64,000 nt of DNA. Source: Aquabacterium sp. J223. GTDB taxonomy: Bacteria; Pseudomonadota; Gammaproteobacteria; Burkholderiales; Burkholderiaceae_C. The stretch lies in NCBI RefSeq assembly GCF_024666615.1, contig NZ_CP088297.1, forward strand, positions 2,108,001-2,172,000. Direction: 5' to 3'. Every line of letters starts with the position of its first letter. Within the stretch, counting starts at the first letter, position 1. Position numbers and translations under genes: made by a program. This document shows positions 1-8,972 of the stretch, in pieces. The notes under the pieces were generated by a model, which was not told where the DNA came from, did no database searches, and saw only the letters and a program-made list of their open reading frames with translations.

Positions 1-972
1 GTGCAGGCGGATGCCCAGCCGGCGGCATTCGGCCGCGTCCAGGCCGAGGGCCACCAGCGCCTGCCGCGTCTCGTTGTAGGCCTTGCCGCTGGCGATGAGG
101 CCGAAGCGGTCCTGCGGCGAGGCGATGACGTCGCGGTTGAGCCGGTTGGCGCGCAGGTAGGCCGCCACCGCGGGCAGCTTGACCTCGTACAGCCGCGCCT
201 CCTGCTCCAGCGGCGCGTCGGGCCAGCGGATGTGCACCCCGGCGGCCGGCAGCACGAAGTCCTGCGGCAGGTGCAGCGCCACGCGGGCCGGGTCCACGTC
301 CAACGAGGCGCTGGACTCCACCACCTCCTGGATCACCTTCAGCCCCGACCAGACGCCGGCGTAGCGGCTGAGCGCATACGCGTGCAGCCCCAGGTCCAGG
401 ATGTCCTGCGGGCCGGCCGGGAAGAAGACGGGTATGCCGCAGGCCTGCAGCACCGGGTCGCTCTGGTGCGCCACGGTGGAGCTCTTGGCGATGTGGTCGT
501 CGCCGGCCACCGCCACCACCCCGCCCCAGGGCGTGGTGCCGGCCATGTTGGCGTGCTTGAGCACGTCCACCGAGCGGTCCACCCCCGGCCCCTTGCCGTA
601 CCAGAGGCCGAACACGCCGTCGAAGCGGCGGCGGTCCGGCGGCGCGAAGCCCAGCTGCTGCGTGCCCCACACCGCGGTGGCGGCCAGGTCCTCGTTGACG
701 CCCGGCTGGAACACCACGTCGTGGCGCGCCAGGTGCGCCTTGGCGCGCCACAGCTCCTGGTCGTAGCCGCCCAGCGGCGAGCCGCGGTAGCCGGACACGA
801 AGCCGGCGGTGCGCCGGCCCGCCAGCGCGTCGCGCTGCTGCTGCAGCAAGGGCAGCTTCACCAGGGCCTGCACCCCGCTCATGAAGGCCAGGCCGGACGG
901 CGCCGCGTACTTGTCGTCGAGGGTGACGTCCTGCGGCGCCCGGGCGGCGGCAGTCGGCAGGGCAGCGTTCAT
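1..972 (-). CDS. Indolepyruvate ferredoxin oxidoreductase family protein, N-terminal part (cut by window edge)
   Basis: The reading frame starts at the ATG complementary to 970-972, behind a purine-rich AAGAAGGATGAAG, and runs without a stop for 324 codons off the left edge. The N-terminal pyrimidine-binding (TPP) half of indolepyruvate:ferredoxin oxidoreductases is recognisable, with GYRGSPLGGYDQEL near residue 62 and GVNEDLAATAVWGTQQ after it. Family members of about 1,150-1,200 residues in Betaproteobacteria fuse the alpha and gamma parts and oxidatively decarboxylate aryl-pyruvates from aromatic amino-acid breakdown to the aryl-acyl-CoA. It is divergent from the LysR gene at 1098, which may control it. 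Only the front third is visible, so the C-terminal domains cannot be checked. Confidence 0.88.
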   Translation of the reverse strand, partial: MNAALPTAAARAPQDVTLDDKYAAPSGLAFMSGVQALVKLPLLQQQRDALAGRRTAGFVSGYRGSPLGGYDQELWRAKAHLARHDVVFQPGVNEDLAATAVWGTQQLGFAPPDRRRFDGVFGLWYGKGPGVDRSVDVLKHANMAGTTPWGGVVAVAGDDHIAKSSTVAHQSDPVLQACGIPVFFPAGPQDILDLGLHAYALSRYAGVWSGLKVIQEVVESSASLDVDPARVALHLPQDFVLPAAGVHIRWPDAPLEQEARLYEVKLPAVAAYLRANRLNRDVIASPQDRFGLIASGKAYNETRQALVALGLDAAECRRLGIRLH

Positions 973-1097
973 CGGGGGGTCTTCATCCTTCTTTTCCGGT
1001 CGGCCGCGACGGCGGCGGCGGACCGGTGGTCTCCGGCAAGGCCCGCAAGATAAGTACGATCGCGGGCCTCGTGAATGTCCCCGCAGTCATACACGCC

Positions 1098-2039
1098 ATG
1101 CGCAACAGTGCACTCCGCCAGATCGACCTCGACCTGCTTCGTGCCTTCCTGGTCGTCATGTCGGAGCGCAGCGTGAGCCGCGCCGCCGACGCCCTGGGCA
1201 TGACGCAGTCGGGGCTGAGCCGGGCGCTGGCCCGCATGCGCAAGGTGTTTCGCGACGACCTGCTGGTGCGCTCGGGCGCGGCGATGGTGGCGACGCCGCG
1301 CGGCCTGGAGCTGACGCAGGCGGTGCGCGACGTGCTGGCGCTGCTGGAGCAGCGGGTGCTGCCGGTGGCCGGCTTCGAGCCGGCGCGGGCGCAGCGGGAG
1401 TTCCTCACCGCCATGTCCGACATCTCGGAGGTGTACGCGCTGCCGCCGATGCTGGCGGCGCTGCGCCGCGACGCGCCCGGCTGCACGCTGCGCAACCGCC
1501 ATGTGCGCAACACCGACCTGATGCAGGCGCTGGAGGTGGGCGAGGTGGAACTGGCCTTCGGCAACGTGTCCGGGCCGGCCTCCAGCATGTACCAGCAGAC
1601 CTTGTTCCACAGCGGCTTCGTGGTGCTGGCGGCGGCCGGTCATCCGCGGCTGCGCGGCCGCCTCAGCCGCCAGCAGTACGAGTCGGAGTCGCATGTGGTG
1701 GTGCCCAGCGGGGCGGACGACCACCTGCACAACAGCGGCCTGTCGCCGCTGGGCGTGCGGCGGCGGATCGCGCTCGTCGCCGGCGGCACGATGTCGCTGC
1801 CGTGGATGCTGTGCGGCACCGAGCTGCTGGCCACCGTGCCGAGCGTGGTGGGCGAGCTGGTGCGCGGGCGGCTGCCGCTGAAGGCCCATCCGCTGCCGTT
1901 CGCGGTGCCGCCGCTGTCGATCAACACCTACTGGCACCCGCGGTCGCACACCGACCCGGGGCACCGCTGGCTGCGCGAGCTGATCTTCGAGGTGCTGCAC
2001 GCCCCGCCCGCGCCCGCCGTGGCCGACACGCCGGAATAG
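1098..2039 (+). CDS. LysR-family transcriptional regulator
   Basis: A 313-residue protein with a typical LysR winged helix at residues 8-65 (LDLLRAFLVVMSERSVSRAA, then TQSGLSRALARMRKVF) and a periplasmic-binding-like effector domain after it. The C-terminal WHPRSHTDPGHRWLRELI resembles the NahR/NodD/LinR-type branch, which senses aromatic or xenobiotic effectors; that placement is by eye. ATG 1098 was chosen because the HTH begins about ten residues later; an in-frame upstream GTG at 1026 would add 24 unusual residues. It is divergent from the indolepyruvate oxidoreductase across a 125 bp gap, the classic layout of a LysR regulator and its target. It ends 78 bp before flgG, but a link to flagellar genes is not indicated. 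Confidence 0.9.
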   Translation: MRNSALRQIDLDLLRAFLVVMSERSVSRAADALGMTQSGLSRALARMRKVFRDDLLVRSGAAMVATPRGLELTQAVRDVLALLEQRVLPVAGFEPARAQREFLTAMSDISEVYALPPMLAALRRDAPGCTLRNRHVRNTDLMQALEVGEVELAFGNVSGPASSMYQQTLFHSGFVVLAAAGHPRLRGRLSRQQYESESHVVVPSGADDHLHNSGLSPLGVRRRIALVAGGTMSLPWMLCGTELLATVPSVVGELVRGRLPLKAHPLPFAVPPLSINTYWHPRSHTDPGHRWLRELIFEVLHAPPAPAVADTPE

Positions 2040-2117
2040 GGCGGCATCCGCGGCGCTTATGGCGGCTTGGCCGGCACGCCGCCGGCACACCATCGGTGGC
2101 CATCGCAGGAGCCCCCG

Positions 2118-2897
2118 ATGATCCGTTCGCTCGCCATCGCCAAGACCGGCATGGAGGCCCAGCAGACCCAGCTGGACACCATCTCGCACAACCTCGCCAA
2201 CGTGGCCACCAACGGCTACAAGCGGTCGCATGCGGTCTTCGAGGACCTGATCTACCAGAACCTGCGGGCCGCCGGCGCCAACACCAGCGAGCAGACGCAG
2301 GCGCCCACCGGCCTGCAGCTCGGCCTCGGCACCCGTGCCGTGGGCACCAGCCGCAACTTCGGGCAGGGCAACCTGCAGCAGACCAACAACAACCTGGACC
2401 TGGCGATCAAGGGGCAGGGCTTCTTCCAGATCCAGCTGCCGGACGGCAGCACCGGCTACACCCGCGACGGTGCCTTCCAGGTCGACGCCAACGGCCAGCT
2501 GGTGACCAACGCCGGCTTCGTCGTGCAGCCGGGCATCACCATCCCGGCCACCGCGCAGGCGGTGGCCATCGCCGCTGACGGCACGGTCACCGCCACGCTG
2601 CCGGGCAACACGCAGCAGAACCTCGGCCAGCTGCAGCTCGCCGGCTTCGTCAACCCGGGCGGCCTGGAGGCACGCGGCGGCAACCTGTACGCCGAGACGC
2701 CGGCCTCCGGCGCGGCGCAGACCGGCGCCCCGGGTGCCAACGGCATGGGCGCGCTGCAGCAGGGTTACGTCGAGACTTCCAACGTCAACGTGGTGGAGGA
2801 GCTGGTCGGCATGATCCAGACGCAGCGGGCCTACGAGATGAACTCGAAGGCGATCCAGACCAGCGACCAGATGCTGCAACGCCTGGCCCAGCTGTAG
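2118..2897 (+). CDS. flgG: Flagellar basal-body distal rod protein FlgG
   Basis: A 259-residue rod protein, the usual FlgG length (about 260). The N-terminus [20 protein letters not shown] followed by [15 protein letters not shown] is the flagellar rod/hook signature. The C-terminus [20 protein letters not shown] followed by the [13 protein letters not shown] tail is the matching C-terminal helix. FlgG polymerises to form the distal rod that passes through the P and L rings. ATG 2118 has a GCAGGAGC Shine-Dalgarno about 7 bases upstream. It heads a flgG-H-I-J-K-L run. The genes that normally precede it (flgB-F) are replaced by an unrelated LysR gene. Confidence 0.97.
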   Translation: MIRSLAIAKTGMEAQQTQLDTISHNLANVATNGYKRSHAVFEDLIYQNLRAAGANTSEQTQAPTGLQLGLGTRAVGTSRNFGQGNLQQTNNNLDLAIKGQGFFQIQLPDGSTGYTRDGAFQVDANGQLVTNAGFVVQPGITIPATAQAVAIAADGTVTATLPGNTQQNLGQLQLAGFVNPGGLEARGGNLYAETPASGAAQTGAPGANGMGALQQGYVETSNVNVVEELVGMIQTQRAYEMNSKAIQTSDQMLQRLAQL

Positions 2898-2975
2898 CCC
2901 CCGTACCGCCCGGCGGCGCCCTCGAGGGGGCCGCAACCGACGGCCTGGCGGAGCCAGATCCGTGGTGGCCGCTTG
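2898..2975 (+). repeat. Intergenic palindromic element between flgG and flgH
   Basis: The gap between flgG and flgH is longer than the other gaps in this operon (91 bp versus 6-46) and contains a CCCTCGAGGG palindrome followed by GC-rich sequence unlike coding DNA. It has the look of the CCCC...GGGG palindromic intergenic elements common in Burkholderiales genomes, including the one inside the sirtuin gene at 39751-39805. Only one copy of this exact form is seen in the window. A role as an attenuator or an mRNA-stability hairpin within the operon is possible but unsupported. Confidence 0.35.
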
Positions 2976-2988
2976 ACGAGACCGAGAC

Positions 2989-3678
2989 ATGCACGCACTT
3001 CTTCGTTCCTCCATCGTCTCAATGTCGGGCGTCCTGTTCGTCGCCTGCACCAGCATCCCGTCGCTCACCCCGCCGCCACCGGTGGAGGTGGCCACGCCCA
3101 CCAGCGCGCTGCCGCAGCCGCTGCCGGTGGCCGCGCAGCCCAACGGCGCCATCTTCCAGCCGGCGGCCTACCGGCCGCTGTTCGAAAGCCACCGCGCGCG
3201 GCTGGTCGGCGACACCATCGTCGTGCAGATCGTCGAGAAGGTGTCGGCCAGCCAGCGCTCGACCAGCAGCGTCGACAAGTCGGGCAAGGTCGAGGCCGGC
3301 CTGTCGGCCGTGCCCTTCCTGCGCAACAGCTCGCTGACGCGCAGCTCGGCCTCGGGCAGCTCCAGCAACAGCTTCGAGGGCAAGGGCTCGACCGAGAACA
3401 CCAACGACTTCTCCGGCACCATCACCGCCACCGTCACCGGCGTGCTGCCCAACGGCCACCTGCTGGTGGCCGGCGAGAAGCAGATCGGCGTCAACCACAA
3501 CGTCGACGTGCTGCGCTTTTCCGGCCAGATCGACCCGCGCAGCATCCAGCCGGGCAACCAGGTGCAGAGCACGCAGATCGCCAACGTGCGCATCGAGCAC
3601 CGCGGCCGCGGGCAGCAGGCCGACGCGCAGGGAATAGGCTGGCTCAGCCGCTTCTTCTTGAACCTTCTGCCGATCTGA
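2989..3678 (+). CDS. flgH: Flagellar L-ring lipoprotein FlgH
   Basis: A 229-residue protein with an N-terminal lipoprotein signal: a short hydrophobic stretch ending in LFVAC, whose Cys (residue 20) should be lipidated. The conserved FlgH core follows: [20 protein letters not shown], the Ser-rich middle, then [19 protein letters not shown] and [12 protein letters not shown]. FlgH makes the outer-membrane L ring that works as a bushing for the rod together with the FlgI P ring. The length matches the family (about 220-235). It lies between flgG and flgI, all in the same direction. Confidence 0.96.
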   Translation: MHALLRSSIVSMSGVLFVACTSIPSLTPPPPVEVATPTSALPQPLPVAAQPNGAIFQPAAYRPLFESHRARLVGDTIVVQIVEKVSASQRSTSSVDKSGKVEAGLSAVPFLRNSSLTRSSASGSSSNSFEGKGSTENTNDFSGTITATVTGVLPNGHLLVAGEKQIGVNHNVDVLRFSGQIDPRSIQPGNQVQSTQIANVRIEHRGRGQQADAQGIGWLSRFFLNLLPI

Positions 3679-3697
3679 GGCCGCTCAAGATCCAGGC

Positions 3698-4873
3698 ATG
3701 GCTGCCGTACCCGTCCGTCCCACCATGCCCCCCTCCGTTCGCAAGCTGCTCCGTGTCTGCGGCCAGGCCGTGCTGATCATCGCGGCGGCCGCCTTCGGCG
3801 CGCTGCTGCTGGCGCCGCACCGCGCCCAGGCCGCCACCCGCATCAAGGAGGTGGCCGCGGTGCAGGGCGTGCGCACCAACCAGCTCACCGGCTACGGCCT
3901 GGTGGTCGGCCTGGACGGCACCGGCGACCAGACCACGCAGACCCCCTTCACCACGCAGAGCCTGAACGCCATGCTGCAGCAGCTGGGTGTGACGGTGCCC
4001 GCCGGCACCGCCATGCAGCTGCGCAACGTGGCCGCGGTGATGGTGACGGCGCAGCTGCCGGCCTTCGCCCAGCCGGGCCAGGCCATCGACATCACCGTCT
4101 CCTCGCTGGGCAATGCGCGCAGCCTGCGCGGCGGCACGCTGATCGCCACGCCGCTGCGCGGCGCCGACGGCCAGGTCTATGCGCTGGCGCAGGGCAACGT
4201 CGTCGTCGGCGGCGCGGGCGCCTCGGCCGGCGGCTCCAAGGTGCAGGTCAACCACCTTTCGGCCGGCCGGGTGCCGCAGGGCGCGACGGTCGAGCGTGCG
4301 GTGGCCACGCCGCTGGTGCAGGGCGACACCCTGCAGCTGGACCTGATGGCGGCCGACTTCAACACCGCCCGCGCGGTGGCCAACGCCATCAACGCCGCCA
4401 AGGGCGCCGGCGTGGCGCAGGCCATGGACGGCCGCACGGTCGCCGTGCGCGCGCCGATGACGCCGGGTGAGCGCGTCGCCTTCCTTGCCGACATCGAGAA
4501 CCTGCCGCTGAACCTGGCCGCACCCGCCGCCAAGGTGGTGATCAACGCCCGCACCGGCTCGGTGGTGATGAACCAGGCCGTCACGCTGGAGGCCTGCGCG
4601 GTGGCGCACGGCAACCTGTCGGTGACCATCAGCTCGCAGCCGGTGGTCAGCCAGCCGGCGCCGTTCTCGCAGGGGCAGACGGTGGTCGGCGAGAAGGCCG
4701 ACATCACGATGAAGCAGGACGCCGGCGCGCTGGTCAACATGCCGGCCGGCGCCAAGCTGGCCGACGTGGTGCGCGCCTTGAACGCGCTCGGCGCCACGCC
4801 GCAGGACCTGCTCGCCATCCTGCAGGCGATGAAGAGCGCCGGCGCGCTCAACGCCGAGATCGAAGTGATTTGA
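3698..4873 (+). CDS. flgI: Flagellar P-ring protein FlgI
   Basis: A 391-residue pre-protein. Residues 15-45 form a Sec signal peptide (basic RK, hydrophobic [14 protein letters not shown], cleavage after AQA), and the mature part starts [20 protein letters not shown], the conserved FlgI N-terminus. Later family blocks include [15 protein letters not shown] and [10 protein letters not shown]. FlgI assembles the periplasmic P ring around the rod. ATG 3725 is an alternative start that still keeps the whole signal peptide; neither site has a strong Shine-Dalgarno, so the start is uncertain by nine codons. It is seven bases from flgJ. Confidence 0.96.
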   Translation: MAAVPVRPTMPPSVRKLLRVCGQAVLIIAAAAFGALLLAPHRAQAATRIKEVAAVQGVRTNQLTGYGLVVGLDGTGDQTTQTPFTTQSLNAMLQQLGVTVPAGTAMQLRNVAAVMVTAQLPAFAQPGQAIDITVSSLGNARSLRGGTLIATPLRGADGQVYALAQGNVVVGGAGASAGGSKVQVNHLSAGRVPQGATVERAVATPLVQGDTLQLDLMAADFNTARAVANAINAAKGAGVAQAMDGRTVAVRAPMTPGERVAFLADIENLPLNLAAPAAKVVINARTGSVVMNQAVTLEACAVAHGNLSVTISSQPVVSQPAPFSQGQTVVGEKADITMKQDAGALVNMPAGAKLADVVRALNALGATPQDLLAILQAMKSAGALNAEIEVI

Positions 4874-4882
4874 GGTGAGTTG

Positions 4883-5782
4883 ATGTCCGCGATCCCCACC
4901 ACCCAGTTGCCCAACGCCGTGATCGGCGGCCTGGCCGCCGACGGCCGCGGCCTGGACGCCATCAAGTCCAAGGCCGGCCAGGACCCGAAGGGCGCCATCC
5001 GCCAGGCGGCGGTGCAGTTCGAGTCGCTCTTCATGCAGGAGCTGATGAAGGGCATGCGCCAGTCCACCATGCCGGGCGGCCTGACCGACGGCGGCGAGGG
5101 CGGCAAGCTGGCCACCGACCTGCTCGACACCCAGTTCGCCACCAAGATGAGCGGCCAGCCCGGCGGGCTGGCCGACATCATCGCCCGCCAGCTGGAGCGC
5201 CAGATGGGCGTGCCGGCGGGCACCGATGTCTCCAAGGGCACGGCCGCCGCCGCCGCGCTGCGCAGCGGCACGACGGCGACCACCGCCCAGGCGCAGGGCG
5301 CCCTCGGCAAGGCCAGCGACTTCGTCGCCCGCAACCAGGACGCCGCGCGCGAGGTGGAGAAGCAGACCGGCATCCCCGCCGGCTTCCTCATCGCCCAGGC
5401 GGCGCACGAGACGGGCTGGGGCAAGAAGGAAATCAAGAACGCCGACGGCAGTTCCGCCAACAACCTGTTCGGCATCAAGGCCGGCGCCAACTGGAAGGGC
5501 GCCGTCGCCGAGGTGACGACCACCGAGTACGTCAACGGCCAGCCGACCAAGGTCAAGGCCAAGTTCCGCGCCTACGCCAGCGTCGAGGAGTCCTTCGCCG
5601 ACTACGCGAAGCTGATGAAGGACAACCCGCGCTACGAGCGCGTGCTGGCCAACGCCGGCACCGCCCAGGGCTTCGCCCAGGGCCTGCAGAAGGCCGGCTA
5701 CGCCACCGACCCGGCCTACGCCGACAAGCTGACCCGCGTCATCAACACCACGCTGCGGCTGCAGCGCACCCTGACCGCCTGA
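4883..5782 (+). CDS. flgJ: Flagellar rod-assembly protein / peptidoglycan hydrolase FlgJ
   Basis: A 299-residue dual-domain FlgJ. The N-terminal rod-binding domain (about residues 30-110) contains AVQFESLFMQELMKGMR. The C-terminal glucosaminidase/muramidase domain (about 145-299) contains AAHETGWGKKEI with the catalytic Glu at about residue 176, then NNLFGIKAG. It opens the peptidoglycan for the growing rod and acts as the rod cap. ATG 4883 has a very good TGAGGTGA Shine-Dalgarno. The preceding in-frame TTG (4880) lies too close to it and is rejected. This is the two-domain form typical of beta- and gamma-proteobacteria. Confidence 0.97.
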   Translation: MSAIPTTQLPNAVIGGLAADGRGLDAIKSKAGQDPKGAIRQAAVQFESLFMQELMKGMRQSTMPGGLTDGGEGGKLATDLLDTQFATKMSGQPGGLADIIARQLERQMGVPAGTDVSKGTAAAAALRSGTTATTAQAQGALGKASDFVARNQDAAREVEKQTGIPAGFLIAQAAHETGWGKKEIKNADGSSANNLFGIKAGANWKGAVAEVTTTEYVNGQPTKVKAKFRAYASVEESFADYAKLMKDNPRYERVLANAGTAQGFAQGLQKAGYATDPAYADKLTRVINTTLRLQRTLTA

Positions 5783-5792
5783 GGCTGAGGAC

Positions 5793-7724
5793 ATGGGTAC
5801 CGGCGCCTTGATGAATTTGGGCATCCGCGCGATGTTCGCGGCCCAGGCCTCGCTGGAAACCACCGGCCACAACATCTCCAACGCCAACGTCGACGGCTAT
5901 TCGCGGCAGACCGCGGTGCTGACGACGTCGCAGGGCCAGTTCACCGGCGCCGGTTTCTTCGGCAAGGGCGTGGAGGTGACCACCGTCACCCGCGACTACG
6001 ACGAGTTCCTGACCCGCGAGGCGGCCACCACCAAGGCGATGGCGGCCTTCGACAGCGCGCGCGAGGCGCAGCTGCGCCGGCTGGAGACGGTGTTCCCCAC
6101 CGGCGAGGCGGGCATCGGCTTCGCGGTCAACCGCTTCCTCAACTCGATGTCGGACCTGGCGTCCAAGCCGCAGGACAGCTCCTCGCGGCAGGTCGTCCTG
6201 TCCGAGGCGCGCAACGTCGCCGGCCGCTTCGCCGCCGCGTCCGCGCAGCTCGACAGCTTCCAGCAGGGCATCGGCTCCGACCTCGGCGTGGCGGTGACGG
6301 CCGTCAACGGCCTGGCCAAGCAGATCGCCGACGTCAACGACCAGATCGCGCGCGTGCAGGGCCAGGGCCAGCCGCCCAACGACCTGCTCGACCAGCGCGA
6401 CCGCCTCATCTCGGAGATCAGCCAGTACGTGCAGGTGACCACCCAGCCGGTGGCCGACGGCACCGTCTCGGTGTTCATCGGCGGCGGCCAGCCGCTGGTG
6501 CTGGGCAGCCGCCACGAGCAGTTGGAGCTGGTGCCCGACCGCTTCGACGGCGCGCAGAGCCGCGTCAGCATGAAGGGCACCGGCGCCATCCTGCACACCG
6601 AGGCGCTGGGCGGCGGCTCGATCGCCGGCCTGCTGACGGTGCAGGACACCGACCTGCGCGACGCGCGCAACCTGCTCGGCCAGCTCGCGGCGTCGGTGGC
6701 CGGTGCGGTCAACGACCAGCAGTCCTACGGCCTGGACCTGCAGGGCAACGCCGGCGCCCCGGTGTTCGCCGTCGGTGCGGCCCGCGTGCTGCCGGAAAAG
6801 GGCAACAGCGCCGCCAGCAACGCCAACGTGACCATGACGGTGGCCGACTGGCGCCAGCTGCAGGCCAGCGACTACCGGCTCGAGGTCAACCCCAACACCA
6901 CCGGCGCGTCGGACGCCTACCGCGTCGTGCGGCTGACCGATGGCGAGGTCTTCACGCTCTCGGACAGCGGTGTCGCCAACACCAGCGACGGCCTGGTCGA
7001 CGGCATGCAGGTCGGCATCGCCGGCGGTGGCTTCGGTGCCGGCGAGGCCTTCGTGCTGCAGCCGGTGGCCCGCGCCGGCAGCGGCATGAGTGCCCAGATC
7101 ACCGACCCGCGGCAGATCGCGGCGGCCTCGGCGCTGGTGGCCACCGGGGCCGGCGGCAACAGCGGCAGCGCGGTGGTCGGTTCGCTGCAGGTGCTCACCA
7201 CGGCCAGCGCGCCGCTGCAGGGGGCCAGCGTCGTCTTCACCGACAACCTCGGCAACTGGGAGCTGCGGGACAGCGGCGCCAACGTCCTGGGCAGCGGGCA
7301 GTGGACCGCCGGCAACCCGGTGATCGAGAGCAACGGCATCCGGCTCACGCTGTCCGGCACTCCGAAGCAGAACGACAGCTTCGGCCTCGCCGCCAACACC
7401 GCCTTCGCCGGCGACAACGGCAACGCCCTCGGCCTGCTGGCGCTGCGCGACCAGCGGCTGGTCGACGGCGTGACCTTCACCGACGCCTACGCCGCGGCGC
7501 TGGCCGACGTCGGCGTGCGCGTGCGCAGCGCCGACGCCGCCGTGCAGACCTCGGGCCAGCTCGCCGCGTCCGCGGAGGAGGCCGTCAAGTCGCGCACCGG
7601 CGTCAACGTCGACGAGGAGGCCGCCAAGCTGATGCGCTTCCAGCAGAGCTACCAGGCCGCGGCCAAGATCCTGCAGGTCGCGCAGTCCGTCTTCGAGACC
7701 CTGCTCGAGACCGCCAGAACCTAA
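5793..7724 (+). CDS. flgK: Flagellar hook-associated protein FlgK (HAP1)
   Basis: A 643-residue hook-filament junction protein. The N-terminal heptad region NLGIRAMFAAQASLETTGHN followed by ISNANVDGYSRQ is diagnostic, and the C-terminus ends KLMRFQQSYQAAAKILQVAQ plus SVFETLLE, the D0 helix shared with hook and flagellin proteins. The variable centre (about residues 320-560) probably forms the surface D2/D3 domains. ATG 5793 follows GAGGCTGAGGAC; ATG 5811 is a possible shorter start. It is 10 bases after flgJ and 6 bases before flgL. Confidence 0.96.
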   Translation: MGTGALMNLGIRAMFAAQASLETTGHNISNANVDGYSRQTAVLTTSQGQFTGAGFFGKGVEVTTVTRDYDEFLTREAATTKAMAAFDSAREAQLRRLETVFPTGEAGIGFAVNRFLNSMSDLASKPQDSSSRQVVLSEARNVAGRFAAASAQLDSFQQGIGSDLGVAVTAVNGLAKQIADVNDQIARVQGQGQPPNDLLDQRDRLISEISQYVQVTTQPVADGTVSVFIGGGQPLVLGSRHEQLELVPDRFDGAQSRVSMKGTGAILHTEALGGGSIAGLLTVQDTDLRDARNLLGQLAASVAGAVNDQQSYGLDLQGNAGAPVFAVGAARVLPEKGNSAASNANVTMTVADWRQLQASDYRLEVNPNTTGASDAYRVVRLTDGEVFTLSDSGVANTSDGLVDGMQVGIAGGGFGAGEAFVLQPVARAGSGMSAQITDPRQIAAASALVATGAGGNSGSAVVGSLQVLTTASAPLQGASVVFTDNLGNWELRDSGANVLGSGQWTAGNPVIESNGIRLTLSGTPKQNDSFGLAANTAFAGDNGNALGLLALRDQRLVDGVTFTDAYAAALADVGVRVRSADAAVQTSGQLAASAEEAVKSRTGVNVDEEAAKLMRFQQSYQAAAKILQVAQSVFETLLETART

Positions 7725-7730
7725 TCCACC

Positions 7731-8927
7731 ATGCGAGTCGCCACCTCCAGCGCCTACGACAACGCCGTCGACACCCTGCAGAAGCGCCAGCGCGAGCTGG
7801 CCGAGCTGCAGATGAAGCTGACCAGCGGCAAGCGGGTGGAGCGCGCCAGCGACGACCCCGCCGCCGCGGCCCGTGTGGAACGGGCGCTGGCCACCGTCGG
7901 CAACCTCGACGCCGACCAGCGGGCGCTGTCCGCCGGGCAGAACGCGATGACGCTGGCCGAGTCGGCGCTGGGCAATGCCGGCGAGCTGCTGCAGCAGACG
8001 CGCGAGGCGCTGGTCGCCGCCGGCAACGCCAGCTACAGCGCCGGCGAGCGCAAGGCCCTGGTGCAGCAGCTGCAGCAGCTGCGCGGCCAGCTGCTGGCGG
8101 TGGCCAACAGCACCGACGGCTCCGGCACCTACCTCTTCGGCGGCCTGTCGCCCGACCAGCCGCCCTTCGACGCCGCCGGCAACCCGACCGCGGTCGACGG
8201 CACGCTGCGCAGCGGTTCGGCCGACGGCATGCCGCTGACGGTCAACGGCCGGCGCGCCTTCTCGCAGGTGATGAGCGGCAACGGCGTCTTCGAGACCGCC
8301 CGCGCGGCGACCAACACCGGCGACGCCTGGATCGACGCCGGCCGCGTCGACGACCCGCGGCTGTACGACGGCCAGACCACCTGGTCGATGACCTTCACCG
8401 TGGCCGCCGACGGCACCACCACCTACGACATCACCGGCAGCGACGGCAGCGTGCCGGTCAGCGGCGCCGCCTACCAGACCGGCCAGCCGGTGGTGCTGGC
8501 GGGCGCCGGCCTGCGCTTCACCGTCAGCGGCCAGCCAAAGGACGGCGACCGCTTCGACGTCCAGCCGTCGACGCCGGACCTGAGCGTGTTCGCCGTCTTC
8601 GACAACGCCATCGCCCAGCTGTCCGACACCAGCCAGACCGCCGGCCAGCGGGCGCAGACCGTGCAGACCAGCCTGCGCGACCTGGACGCCGCCGCCGGCT
8701 CGCTGATGGCGCTGCGCAGCGAGGTGGGCCAGGTGCTCAACCGCGCCGACCTGGCCACCGACCGCAACGGCCAGATGAAGGTCTTCGCCCAGGGCGAGCA
8801 GTCGCAGGCACAGGACCTGGACATGGTGGAGGCGATCTCCGAGTTCACCAACAAGCAGACCGGCTACGATGCCGCGCTCAAGGCCTACGCGGCGGTGCAG
8901 AAGCTCTCGCTGTTCCAGTACATCTGA
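7731..8927 (+). CDS. flgL: Flagellar hook-associated protein FlgL (HAP3)
   Basis: A 398-residue flagellin-like junction protein. It begins MRVATSSAYDNAVDTLQKRQ and has the GKRVERASDDPAAAARVERA block typical of FlgL. The C-terminal helix DLDMVEAISEFTNKQTGYDA is followed by LKAYAAVQKLSLFQYI. FlgL sits between FlgK and the filament. It is the last flagellar gene of the run; the next gene, at 8973, is a signalling protein in the same direction only 45 bases away, so co-transcription is possible. Confidence 0.96.
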   Translation: MRVATSSAYDNAVDTLQKRQRELAELQMKLTSGKRVERASDDPAAAARVERALATVGNLDADQRALSAGQNAMTLAESALGNAGELLQQTREALVAAGNASYSAGERKALVQQLQQLRGQLLAVANSTDGSGTYLFGGLSPDQPPFDAAGNPTAVDGTLRSGSADGMPLTVNGRRAFSQVMSGNGVFETARAATNTGDAWIDAGRVDDPRLYDGQTTWSMTFTVAADGTTTYDITGSDGSVPVSGAAYQTGQPVVLAGAGLRFTVSGQPKDGDRFDVQPSTPDLSVFAVFDNAIAQLSDTSQTAGQRAQTVQTSLRDLDAAAGSLMALRSEVGQVLNRADLATDRNGQMKVFAQGEQSQAQDLDMVEAISEFTNKQTGYDAALKAYAAVQKLSLFQYI

Positions 8928-8972
8928 CGCCCGGCCGGCGACACCGTCGCCGCGCCCCCACCCGGACCTTCC

